From Spongilla lacustris (Eukaryota; Porifera; Demospongiae; Spongillida; Spongillidae): DNA of 64,000 nucleotides. The DNA is taken from NCBI GenBank assembly GCA_949361645.1, contig OX442420.1, forward strand, positions 9,068,735 to 9,132,734, written 5' to 3'. Every line of letters starts with the position of its first letter. The stretch's first letter is position 1. Below the pieces are notes generated by a model. That model had not been told where the DNA came from. It was given only the letters and a program-made list of their open reading frames with translations, and did no database searches. Shown here one piece after another: positions 9,043-21,000 of this stretch. The translations under genes were made by a program, and so were the position numbers.

Positions 9043-10567
9043 CAAATGAACCATATTGTGAGATGCATTTCATGGTATTATTACCATTTCAATTTCATCT
9101 GTAGAAGTGAGGCCATTTTCCTTCACCCAAAGCTACATGTACCTGGCAAGTCCTACAATTACCCAAGGAACCCAGACATCTTGGAGATAGATCCAACTGA
9201 TGTTCAACAACAGCAACTGGACGTTCATACTCCTTGACATCAATGGAGGTCTAATACCAGCATTAAGAGCACTTAAAGCTAGAGAAGCTCTCAGGTTGTG
9301 AGTTACCCTAGCAATTTAGTTGCCTGAATAGACACAAAACATGATGCATGCACCTCTGCAAATATAAGTTAGTTGTTGCTCAGATTACTAGAGAGATGTT
9401 TGGTGCACCCATGAAGAAGTCGATTGTTGCTCAGATATACATGTACATGTACATGTAGCTCTGGTGCACTCGTGAAGAAACGTTGGTTGTTGCAAAGTGA
9501 TAACTCTGGTGCACCCGTGAAGTTAAAAGTCGATTGTTGCTCAGATATACATGTACATGTAGCTCTGGTGCACTCGTGAAGAAAAGTCGTTTGTTGCTTG
9601 ATAACTCTGGTGCACCCGTGAAGTTAAAAGTCGATTGTTGCTCAGATATACATGTACATGTAGCTCTGGTGCACTCGTGAAGAAAAGTCGGTTGTTGCTC
9701 AGATAATCTATGTACAGTGCAACTGTGTATCATGTTGAATCAAAAGTTCTTTTAAGAACTCGTTTGTCAGCTTGTCCTCACAATCTATTGAGTTAACATT
9801 CTGACAAACGTTACATTTACACAAGAAGTTACACCTTAGCGAAGCTTGATTATCATAACAAAGAAGTGATCACATGGGTACAAGCACATGAACATGTAAA
9901 TGTTTTGAAAGAGTTCTAGTACGCATATTAATGGTAACAGAATGGTCCTTGTCCTGCCCAAGTGTGTCTGGCATAGGTCCAGCTGTCCATGGTAATGGTG
10001 CCTGGGACCATGACTGTGATGGTGACTGGAGCTGAATCCTTGGTGGAAACTGGACTATTGCAGCTACTGGTTGCCTCACCATTACAGGCAGTGGCTCTGG
10101 CTGATAGGAATGATGCAAGTATGAGTATGAGGAATGGGATGATGAGCATGGTGAGGAAAAACATGAAGATGGATGTGTTGAATGACTTGAACGTGTTTGC
10201 TAAGTAGAGTGACATGGTGAAGAACGTGTTGGATGACTTGAGTGGCGGGGTGATCCAGGTGAATAGGAACATCTTGGATGACTTGCATGATTGGCGTGGT
10301 GATCCAGGTGAATAGAAACGCCTTGGATGACTCGAGTGGCGGGGTGATCCAGGTGAATAGGAACGTGTTGTATGATTTGAGCGATTGAGTGAAGAGGAAT
10401 GCACACGTGTTGAATGATGTGAGGTATGGGGTGAACTGGATGATTGTGATGGTGACCGAGATCTGCATGTACTACTTGTAGATGTACTTGTATTTAAGGA
10501 TCCGCACTGTATACTCACAACAAGTGAGACCATGGCTCATGACAAATGAACCATATTGTGAAATTCA
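9000..10567. repeat. 1.4-kb insert bounded by ~67-bp direct repeats
   Basis: The last codons of the transposase ORF and the following bases (9000-9067, ending CATATTGTGAGATGCAT) recur at 10501-10567 with few changes, after which the 71-bp satellite begins. In E5 the equivalent gene end runs straight into that satellite, so 9068-10500 looks like an insertion or tandem duplication specific to E1. Inside it are about three tandem units of roughly 100 bp at 9424-9700 (GTTGCTCAGATATACATGTA) and a repeat rich in GGTGATCCAGGTGAATAG at 10230-10420. Long minus-strand frames at 9928-10533 only reflect the latter. Confidence 0.75.
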
Positions 10568-13220
10568 TGCTTTTTTATGTAATTTAAGGTCACCTCTGCA
10601 GTATATATCATACTTCTGTGTCATTAAGGGTCATCTCTGTACACCTTATGTATGTGTCGTTAAGGGGTCACCTGTACACCTTACATCTGGGTGGTTAAGA
10701 GTCATCTCTGTACACCTTATGTATGTGTCGTTAAGGGGTCACCTGTACACCTTATGTATGTGTCGTTAAGGGGTCACCTGTACACCTTACGTCTGTGTGG
10801 TTAAGAGTCATCTCTGTACACCTTATGTATGTGTCGTTAAGGGGTCACCTGTACACTTTACATCTGTGTGGTTAAGAGTCATCTCTGTACACCTTACGTA
10901 TGTGTCGTTAAGGGGTCACCTGTACACTTTACATCTGTGTTGTTAAGAGTTCTCTCTGTACACCTTATGTATGTGTCGTTAAGGGGTCACCTGTACACCG
11001 TATGTCTCTGTCGTTAAGAGTCATCTCTGTATACCTTATGTATGTGTCGTTAAGGGGTCACCTGTACACCGTACGTCTCTGTCGTTAAGAGTCATCTCTG
11101 TATACCTTATGTATGTGTCGTTAAGGGGTCACCTGTACACCGTACGTCTGTGTGATTAAGAGTCATCTCTGTACACCTTATGTATGTGTCGTTAAAGAGT
11201 CACCTGTGCACTTTACATCTGTGTCATTAAGAGTCATCTCTATACACCTTATGTATGTGTCGTTAAGGGGTCACCTGTACACCGTACGTCTCTGTCGTTA
11301 AGAGTCATCTCTGTACGCCTTATGTATGTGTCATTAAGGGGTCACCTGTACACCGTACGTCTGTGTGGTTAAGAGTCATCTCTGTACACCTTATGTATGT
11401 GTCGTTAAAGAGTCACCTGTGCACTTTACATCTGTGTCATTAAGAGTCATCTCTATACACCTTATGTATGTGTCGTTAAGGGGTCACCTGTACACCGTAT
11501 GTCTGTGTGGTTAAGAGTCATCTCTGTACACCTTATGTATGTGTCGTTAAGGGGTCACCTGTACACCGTACGTCTGTGTGGTTAAGATTCATCTCTGTAT
11601 GTGTTGTTAAAGAGTCACCTGTGCACATTACATCTGTGTGGTTAAGAGTCATCTCTGTACACCTTATGTATGTGTCATTAAGGGGTCACCTGTACACCTT
11701 TCATCTGTGTGGTTAAGAGTCATCTCTGTATACCTTATGTATGTGTCGTTAAGGGGTCACCTGTACACCGTACGTCTCTGTTGTTAAGAGTCATCTCTGT
11801 ACACCTTATGTATGTGTCGTTAAGGGGTCGCCTGTACACCGTACGTCTCTGTCATTAAGAGACATCTCTGTACACCTTATGTATGTGTCGTTAAGGGGTC
11901 ACCTGTACACCTTACATCTGTGTGGTTAAGAGTCATCTCTGTATACCTTATGTATGTGTCGTTAAGGGGTCACCTGTACACCGTACGTCTCTGTCGTTAA
12001 GAGTCATCTCTGTACGCCTTATGTATGTGTCATTAAGGGGTCACCTGTACACCGTACGTCTGTGTGGTTAAGAGTCATCTCTGTACACCTTATGTATGTG
12101 TCGTTAAAGAGTCACCTGTGCACTTTACATCTGTGTCATTAAGAGTCATCTCTATACATCTTATGTATGTGTCGTTAAGGGGTCACCTGTACACCGTACG
12201 TCTGTGTGGTTAAGAGTCATCTCTGTACACCTTATGTATGTGTCGTTAAGGGGTCACCTGTACACCGTACGTCTGTGTGGTTAAGATTCATCTCTGTATG
12301 TGTTGTTAAAGAGTCACCTGTGCACATTACATCTGTGTGGTTTAGAGTCATCTCTGTACACCTTATGTATGTGTCATTAAGGGGTCACCTGTACACCTTT
12401 CATCTGTGTGGTTAAGAGTCATCTCTGTATACCTTATGTATGTGTCGTTAAGGGGTCACCTGTACACCGTACGTCTGTGTGGTTAAGAGTCATTTCTGTA
12501 CACCTTTTGTATGTGTCGTTAAGGGGTCACCTGTACACCGTACATCTCTGTCGTTAAGAGTCATCTCTGTACACCTTATGTATGTGTCGTTAGGGGGTCA
12601 CCTGTACACCTTACGTCTGTGTGGTTAAGAGTCATCTCTGTACGCCTTATGTATGTGTCGTTAAGGGGTCACCTGTACACCGTACGTCTGTGTGGTTAAG
12701 AGTCATCTCTGTACACCTTATGTATGTGTCGTCAAAGAGTCACCTGTGCACTTTACATCTGTGTCATTAAGAGTCATCTCTATACACCTTATGTATGTGT
12801 CGTTAAGGGGTCACCTGTACACCGTACGTCTGTGTGGTTAAGAGTCATCTCTGTACACCTTATGTATGTGTCGTTAAGGGGTCACCTGTACACCGTACGT
12901 CTGTGTGGTTAAGATTCATCTCTGTATGTGTTGTTAAAGAGTCACCTGTGCACCTTACATCTGTGTGGTTAAGAGTCATCTCAGTACACCTTATGTATGT
13001 GTTGTTAAACAGTCACCTGTGCACCTAACATCTGTGTCGTTAAGAGTCATCTCTGTACACCTTATGTATGTATCGTTAAGGGGTCACCTGTACACCGTAC
13101 ATCTGTATAGTTAAGAGTCATCTCTGTACACCTTATGTATGTGTCGTTAAGGGGTCACCTGTACACTGTACATCTGTGTAGTTAAGAGTCATCTCCTTAC
13201 ACCTTATGTATGTGTCGTTA
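10568..13220. repeat. 71-bp satellite array in E1
   Basis: A unit of about 71 bp made of two related halves (GTTAAGGGGTCACCTGTACA and GTTAAGAGTCATCTCTGTAC) repeats about 37 times, with occasional half-unit losses. Higher-order repetition is visible: a block from about 11460 to 11760 recurs near 12160-12460 and 12790-12960. It is not coding. Members of the same family occur in both arms of E5. Confidence 0.95.
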
Positions 13221-15250
13221 AGCCCCCATGGCCCTATTTCCCACTACCTATCCTCCTTTACTGCAATTTGTATTCTTTACTGCAAGTTGTATCTGAGGCC
13301 CAGGCCATTCCTTACTCTATAGTACTCTCAGTCTCCACACGACCAGCCCTCCCACCCACCCCTAAACACCCCTCTTATATATGGTGTAATCAGACTGCCA
13401 ACAGGCCGGAGATCTGCCAGCTGCCACATTACCAGGATTGAATGGGGTCATCACAAAAGTAGACCCCAGCATGTGGAGTGGAACATTGAACTGGAGCCGG
13501 CCCCAAACACTGGGGCCAGCCACAATGGCCCCGTATCCTAGCCCCACACAGTACTAACACCAGCTCCTCACTGCAAATGCAAATGAAGCCACTACCTGTG
13601 AAACCATTAACCCCCACACTACAAGAGGACTTAATGGTAGGGGAACCATCAACTACAAGTGGAGCTACCAGCTCGCATTGGACAAATGGAATACCACCAC
13701 TGAAGCAGCCTCCATTTGTAGAGTGTACATACGTGCCTAGGTTTGTCTCTTCACACATTTTGTGTTGTAAATCTGAACTACTGTAGACATGTACATGTAC
13801 AGAGTAAAATTTTATCTGTGTGGATGCTGTTAGTGGTGAATATAGTTACCTGCCCTATCGGTACTGATTGCGGTGGGTCTGCACCCGTGGTTGGTTTATA
13901 TAGACAACAGAGGGCGTTTTGCCAAACTGGGAACTACTGTACGCGAGTAGCAAAACACGTAGATCTAAGTGCCGTTTTGAATGTCACATAAATTGCACGC
14001 ACAGTCACAGCTACAATGTGGCACGATGAAGACATCAGAATTCATGACCACACAAGTGAAGTTAGCAGATCCTAAACTGTCAGAGATGTCAACAGATCTA
14101 GACATTACCAGTGTAACCCAGTTTCACCTGTGCCCCACGGCCGCTATATACACTAGCACATACATTTTAGCAGATATACAACAGCCTAGGGCTAGCTATA
14201 GGTATATGCAAGTACGTAGTTGATGGCTAACTCCACTTGTGTGGTAATGAATTCTGATGTTTTCATCGTGCCACATTGTACATTGTAGCTGTGACTGTGC
14301 ATGCAATTTATGTGACATTCAAAACGGCACTTACGTACTCGTACAGTACAGTAGTTCCCAGTAGGGCAAAACGCCCTCTGTTGTCTATATAAACCAACCA
14401 CGGGTGCAGACCCACCGCAATCAGTACCGATAGGGCAGGTAACTATATTCACCACTAAATGCATCCACACCAGATAAAATTTACTCTGTACATGTACATG
14501 TCTACAGTAGTTCAGATTTACAACTCAAAATGTGTGAAGAGACAAACGTAGGCACGTATGTACACTCTACAAATGGAGGCTGCTTCAGTCCATGGTGGTT
14601 CCATTTGTCCATTGCAAGCTGGTAGCTCCACTTGTAGTTGATGGTTTCCCTACCATTAAGTCCTCTTGTAGTGTGGGGGTTAATGGTTTCACAGGTAGTG
14701 GCTTCATTTGCATTTGCAGTGAGGAGCTGGTGTTAGTACTGTGTGGGGCTAGGATAGGGGGGCCATTGTGGCTGGCCCCAGTGTTTGGGGCCGGCTCCAG
14801 TTCAATGTTCCACTCCACATGCTGGGGTCTACTTTTGTGATGACCCCATTCAATCCTGGTAATGTGGCAGCTGGCAGATCTCCGGCCTGTTGGCAGTCTG
14901 ATTACACATATGTAAGAGGGGTGTTTAGGGGTGGGTGGGAGGGCTGGTTGTGTGGAGACTGAGAGTGCTATAGAGTAAGGAATGGCCTGGGCCTCGGATA
15001 CAACTTGCAGTAGAGGAGGATAGGTAGTGGGAGATAGGGACATGGTGGCGAATGCGGCATGCCCAGTGTGAGAGCTGCATTAATGTGGGAGCCCCCAATG
15101 ACCCTGTAGGATTTTTTAGCACCTGGTTGCTCCCTTGCTGGCAGTCTACTGGTGCTAACTAGACATGTAGTGTGGGGCTATTAAGTTAACTTGCATTAAT
15201 GGTTCTGTCCGCATGAAGTGAGGGAGCTGACCTGATTCGACCCTCGGCCA
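13221..15250. repeat. Palindromic module P in E1, with single-sided tail
   Basis: 13225 to about 14144 and 14145 to about 15046 are imperfect reverse complements (for example TGCCCTATCG at 13851 against its complement ending at 14438). Roughly 200 bp of unpaired tail precede the next satellite. The module recurs in E4 (about 36.6-38.1 kb) and E5 (about 49.5-50.9 kb), and a single arm occurs in E2 (26.5-27.0 kb). No coding function is visible; the frames at 13429-13758 and 14592-14840 mirror each other. Confidence 0.88.
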
Positions 15251-17850
15251 TTACAGGGTGTAAATGGGACCAATGCATTGACCACACAACAGACACACAT
15301 ACAGAGTGTAAATGCGGGGATCATTCATTTGGCCCCACAACAGACACAAGCACAGGGTGTAAATGGGATCATGGATTTGAACACAAGTACAGGGTGTAAA
15401 TCGCACCAAGGATTTGACCCCACAACAGACAAAAGTACAGGGTGTAAATGGGACCATGGATTTGATCATAAGTAAAAGGGGTGTAAAGCAGACCATGGAT
15501 TTGACCCACAACAGACACGAGTACTCAAGTACAGGATGGGACCATGGATTTGATCACAAGTACAAGGTGTAAATCAGACCATGGATTAACACCACAACAG
15601 ACAAAAGTACAGGTGTAAATGGGAGCATGAGTTTGACCCCACAACAGACACAAATACAGGGTGTAAATGGGACCATGGATTTGATCATAAGTACAGACTG
15701 GGTATAAATGGGACCATGGATTTGATCACAAGTACAAGGTGTAAATCGGACCATGAATTTGATCACAAGTACAGTGTGTAAATGAGACCATGGATTTGAT
15801 CACAAGTACAGGGTGTAAATGGAACCATGGTTCTGACCCCACAACAGACACAAGAACAAGGTGTAAATGGGACCATGAATTTGACCCCACAACAGACACA
15901 CGTAAAGGGTGTAAATGGGACCATAGTTTTGACCCTAAAACATATTTAAGTACAGGGTGTAAATAGAACCATGGATTTGACCCCACAGCATACACAAGTA
16001 CAGGGTGTAAATGGGACCATGTATTTGATCTTAAAACAGACTCAAGTACAGGGTGTAAATGGGAGCATGAGTTTGACCCACAACAGACACAAGTACAGGG
16101 TGTAAATGGGACCAATGAATTTACCCCACAACAGACACAAGTACAGAGTGCAAATGGGACCATGGATTTGATCAAAAGTACAGGGAGTAAATCGGACCAT
16201 GGATTTGACCCCACAACAGACAAAAGTACAGGGTGTAAATGGGACCAATGAATTGTCCCTAAATAAACTCAAGTACAGGGTGTAAATGGGACCATAGGTT
16301 TGACCCTAAAACAGACTCAAGTACAGGGTGTAAATGGGACCATAGGTTTGACCCTAAAACAGACTCAAGTACAGGGTGTAAATGGGAGCATGAGTTTGAC
16401 CCACAACAGACAAAGTAAAGGGTGTAAATGGGACCATGGATTTCATCACAAGTACAGGGTGTAAATGAGACCATGGATTTGACCCCACAGCATACTCAAG
16501 TACAGGGTGTAAATGGGATCATGGATTTACCCCACAACAGACACAAGTACAGGTATAAATGGGACCATAGATTTGACCATAAACAGACTCAAGTACAGGG
16601 TGTTAATGGGACCATGGATTTGACCCCACAACAGACACAAGTACAGGGTGTAAATGGAACCATGGATTTGACCCCACAACAGACACAAGTACAATTGGGT
16701 GTAAATGGGACCATGGATTTGATCCCACAACAGACACATACAACATGTATATCCCACAATAGACATAACAAGTACAGGGTGTAAAGGGGACCATGGATTT
16801 GACCCCACAACAGACACAAGTACAGGGTGTAAATGGGACCATGGATTTCATCACAAGTGCAGGGTGTAAATCAGACCATGGATTTGACCCCACAACAGAC
16901 AAAAGTATAGGTCTAAATGGGAGTATGAGTTTGACCCCACAACAGACAAAAGTACAAGGGTGTAAATGGGACCATGCATTTGACCCCACAACAGACAGAA
17001 GTACAGGGTTAAATGGGACCATGGATTAGATCTCACAACAGACACAAGTACAGTGTGTAAATGGGACCAAGGATTTGATCACACGTACAGGGTGTAAATC
17101 GGACCATGGATTTGATCACAAGTACAGGGTGTAAATCGGACCATGGATTTGATCACAAGTACAGGGTGTAAATCGGACCACGAATTTGAACCCACAACAG
17201 ACACAAGTACAGGGTGTAAATGTGACCATGGATTTGATCACAGGTACAGGGTGTAAATGGGACCATGGATTTGACTCCGCAACAGACAAAAGTACTGGGT
17301 GTAAATGGGACCAATGAATTGACGCTAAACAGACTCAAGTACAGGGTGTAAATGGAACCATAGATTTGACCCTAAAACAGACTCAAGTACAGGGTGTAAA
17401 TGGGACTATGGATTTGACCCCACAACAGACACAAGTACAGGGTGTAAATGGGAGCATGGATTTGACCCCACAATTGACACAAGTACAGGGTGTAAATGGG
17501 ACCATAGATTTGAGCCTAAACAGACTCAAGTACAGTGTGTAAATGTGATCATGCATTTGACCCCACAACAGACACAAGTACAGGACCATGGATTTGACCC
17601 CACAATAGTGTGTAAATGGGACCATGCATTTGACCCTAAACAGACACAAGTACAGGGTGTAAATGGGACCATGGATTTGACCCCAAGTACAGGTTGTACA
17701 TATAAATGGACCATGGATTTGATCCCACAACAGAGGATGTAAATGGACCATGGATTTGATCCCACAACAGAGGATGTAAAGGGGACCATGGATTTTATCC
17801 CACAACAGACACAAGTGCAGGATGTAAATGGGACGACCGTTGTCACTGTA
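15251..17850. repeat. 48-bp satellite array in E1
   Basis: Tandem units based on GTGTAAATGGGACCATGG, ATTTGACCCCACAACAGA and CACAAGTACAGG, nominally 48 bp, mixed with shorter units of about 36 bp where the middle part reads ATTTGATCACAAGTACA. More than 50 units. Open frames on both strands are translations of the repeat. The same family is present on both sides of the E5 centre. Confidence 0.95.
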
Positions 17851-17854
17851 CTAG

Positions 17855-17979
17855 TGTAGCGGATATATCAATCAGGAAAGACACGCACAGTACAAATAGA
17901 ATATGATTAAATACTACGAGTTCTACCTCCCGCGCATGTGCACACCACGCCCTAATTACTAATGCGCATGTGCGCTACA
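17855..17979 (-). repeat. 3' LTR of the gypsy element
   Basis: 125 bp, beginning TGTAGCGG and ending CGCTACA in plus orientation, so the ends are a 7-bp inverted repeat. The only difference from the other LTR is A at 17947 against G at 23012. The LTR is unusually short for gypsy elements. Confidence 0.97.
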
Positions 17980-18000
17980 CTATTCCCTCCTCTCTCTCTG
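17980..18000 (-). other. Polypurine tract of the gypsy element
   Basis: Read on the minus strand, an almost pure purine run (AGAGAGAGAGGAGGGAATAG) directly precedes the 3' LTR, the expected site for plus-strand priming. Confidence 0.8.
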
Positions 18001-18008
18001 AAAGTTCG

Positions 18009-21000
18009 TCATGTCTCATAGATGTTATGTCCATAACGATCCGGCTTGCTCCTGTGTCGAACTGGTCTCGTTCTTTCAGACTGGATTACTGGAGGTGGTT
18101 CAACTACTGGAAGTGGTTCGGCTACTGGAGGTGGTTCAGCTACTGGAAGTGGTTCAGCTACATGTACTGGAGGTGGTTCAGCTACTGGAAGTAGTTCACC
18201 CACTGGATGTGTTTCAGGTACGGGAGCTCGTATTTCCACCTCCACCTCATCCCGCAGCTGATCTTCTCCAACGTCACCGTTGCTATGCAACAAACCCCTT
18301 TCTACTGCTGGTACCCCCGTGTTGTCGTCCTTGGCTGGTGCAACATTCTTCTCTGATGCCAGAACCGTACATGGCTTCATCCGATCAAAGTGTACCACCG
18401 TACGCTTCCTCGGGGAATCCCTGTGTTGAATGAGAAAGAGCGCATCACCAAGAGACCGGACCACTGTATAAGGACCCTGCCAATAACGGTGCAACTTTGG
18501 CGACTTGCCCCTCGGAACCGCTGGACAATGAAGCCACACCAATTCACCAGCTTTGTATGGATCTCCATGAACGGATTTGTTATACAAAGTCTTTTGACGA
18601 ACGTGCTGAATCCCCATGTGATCCCGCACCAATCGGTAGGCACTTTCCAGTCTCGCTCTCAGGTCCAGTGCATACTGATTAGCCTGTTGTGGGATGGAAT
18701 TAGGGGGAAGACCAAACATTACATCAGCGGGAAGACGAGCTTCCCTCCCAAACATCAAGTAAAATGGGGTGCACTCAGTCGACTCTTGCATGCTGGTCCT
18801 ATAGGCCACCATCAGTAGAGGAACATGGAGATCCCAATCGCGCTCGTTCTCAGCAGCAGCAATACTAAGCATGTTAAGCAAGGTACGATTAAACCTCTCA
18901 ATTAAACCATCGGACTGAGGATGGTATGGACTAGTTCTTGTTTTCTGCACTCCCAACAACTGGCAAGTCTCTTTCATCAACAAAGATTCAAAATTACGGC
19001 CTTGATCCGTGTGCAAAATATCTGGAACCCCAAAACGAGTAATAAACTGATTCACGAACAATTCAGCCACAGTCTTCGCTTCCATATTGGGCATAGGATA
19101 GGCCTCGACCCATTTAGTAAAGTAGTCACCTACCACCAACACGTACTTGTTCTCTCTAGCCGTCACAGGCAGGGGTCCCAATATATCCATTGCAACTCTC
19201 TGCATTGGAGTTCCCACCAGGCCCGACTGCATGGGTGCCCGTCTTCTCCTTGTCGGTGATTTACGGGAGGCACATTTCGCGCAGGCCTTACACCAATTTT
19301 CAACATCATGTCGTTGACCAGGCCAGTAAAACCGAGAACGAATCTTTTCCATGGTCTTTCGAAATCCAAAGTGACCCCCAGTGAGCGTATCATGAAATTC
19401 CTTCAAAACAGTCTGAATAGAAGTCTTTGGTATCACGAGCTGTAAATGAGGATTGACCCCCTTTCCTGGCACATCCTCCCAACGCCGATACAGAACGCCC
19501 CCATCCAGCACCAGGTGATCTTTCTGAGACCAAAGGGTCTGCACCCAGTTACTTTCATGCCTTGGGAAAACAGAAGGGAACATGTTACGTTGTAACCACA
19601 GTATCACCTGCCGCAAATCAGGGTCTTCGTCCTGTAGCCGTTTTGGGTCATCAACCGACAGGAAACAAACGGTTCCTTCCTGCCAGAGCGCCGTACCGTC
19701 GACAGAATCACCCTCTCTCAGATCCGGTAGACCAGGGGGAGTAGCTGCATTCGGTAGACCCAGGGGAGGGGCTGACGTCTGCAAACCGCATTGTTTACAG
19801 GGAAGCCTGGACAGTGCATCAGCGTTACAGTGCTGTAACCCAGGTCGATGTTCAACCGAAAAGTCATACTCAGCCAAAATGTCCATCCAACGAGCCACCT
19901 GTCCCTGCGGTTCTTTAAAGTTTCGCAACCACTGCAATGAATTGTGATCCGTGCGAACAACAAAACGACGGCCCCAGAGATATGGTCTATAGCAGCGAAT
20001 AGCCCACACCAGTGCAAGCATCTCTCGTCTAGTTGCACAGTATTGGCGCTCGGCCTTTGTAAGGATCCGACTCGCATAGGCGATGACACGATCACCTTCT
20101 TGGGACAGGGACTGCGCCAACTCCGTGTTGGCTGGCGTCTGTTCCACCACGAAGACTTTATCAAACTGTGGAAAAGACAAGATAGGTGGTGACAGTAATT
20201 TCTCCTTCAACTGATCGAACGCCTCATTGCACTGTTGGGACCATTGCCACGGCTTGGCCTTTTCCGTCAGAGAATGCAGCGGGGAGGCAATCTGGGCAAA
20301 ACGGGGAATGAACTTCCTGTAATAGGAGGCAAATCCCAAAAATTTGCGCAAACTCTCCCGGTCATTGGGCACAGGCCAACTACGGACACAGCTTGTCTTT
20401 TCGGGATCTACTTCCACCCCCTTCTCTGACACAATATGCCCCAAATATAGTACACTCTTCCGCAATAACTGGCACTTGCTTGGCTTGATTTTAAGTCCAG
20501 CGTCCTTCAATCTCTGGAGTACATCTCTCAGACGCTGGAGGTGCTCGTCCACTGTCTGGCTAAAAATAATTATGTCATCCAGATAAACCAAACAAGTGCT
20601 CCAACACAAACCCGACAATACCAAGCTCATGAGCCTCTGAAAAGTACTGGGAGCATTCGTTAACCCAAAAGGCATCACTCGGAACTGGTGAAGCCCGAAC
20701 GGTGTGGTGAACGAAGTCTTCTCTTTATCAGCAGGATCCATCTCAACCTGCCAATAGCCACAAGCCAAGTCAAGGGTAGAAAACCATTTTGCTCCCGCCA
20801 AACTGTCCAGCGCATCGTCTATTCTTGGAAGAGGGTGTACGTCCTTTTTAGTAACATCATTTACGCGACGAAAATCAACACAGAATCGAAACGAACCGTC
20901 CTTCTTTCTAGCCAACACAACAGGAGACGCCCATGCACCCTCAGAAGGTTCTATGATTCCTTGCTGCAGCATCCCGTCGATCATGTCCTTCACTACGCCG

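Noticed and set aside
9928..10533. 201-codon Ser/His/Thr-rich minus-strand ORF
   Set aside because: Lies over a short tandem repeat in the E1-specific insert, is overlapped by similar frames in other phases, and has no domain.
10568..13220. Open frames with VCVVKGSPVH-like repeats in the 71-bp arrays (also 44-46 kb and 52-54 kb)
   Set aside because: The satellite has long stop-free phases in several frames on both strands. The peptides only mirror the unit, and there is no start or splice context.
10568..13220. CRISPR-like array
   Set aside because: The repeats are contiguous with no unique spacers, and the genome is eukaryotic.
15251..17850. Open frames with TPQQTQVQGVNG-like or HPVLVSVVGS-like repeats (also 46 and 51-52 kb)
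   Set aside because: Translations of the 48-bp satellite in different frames. They shift freely between overlapping frames and strands.
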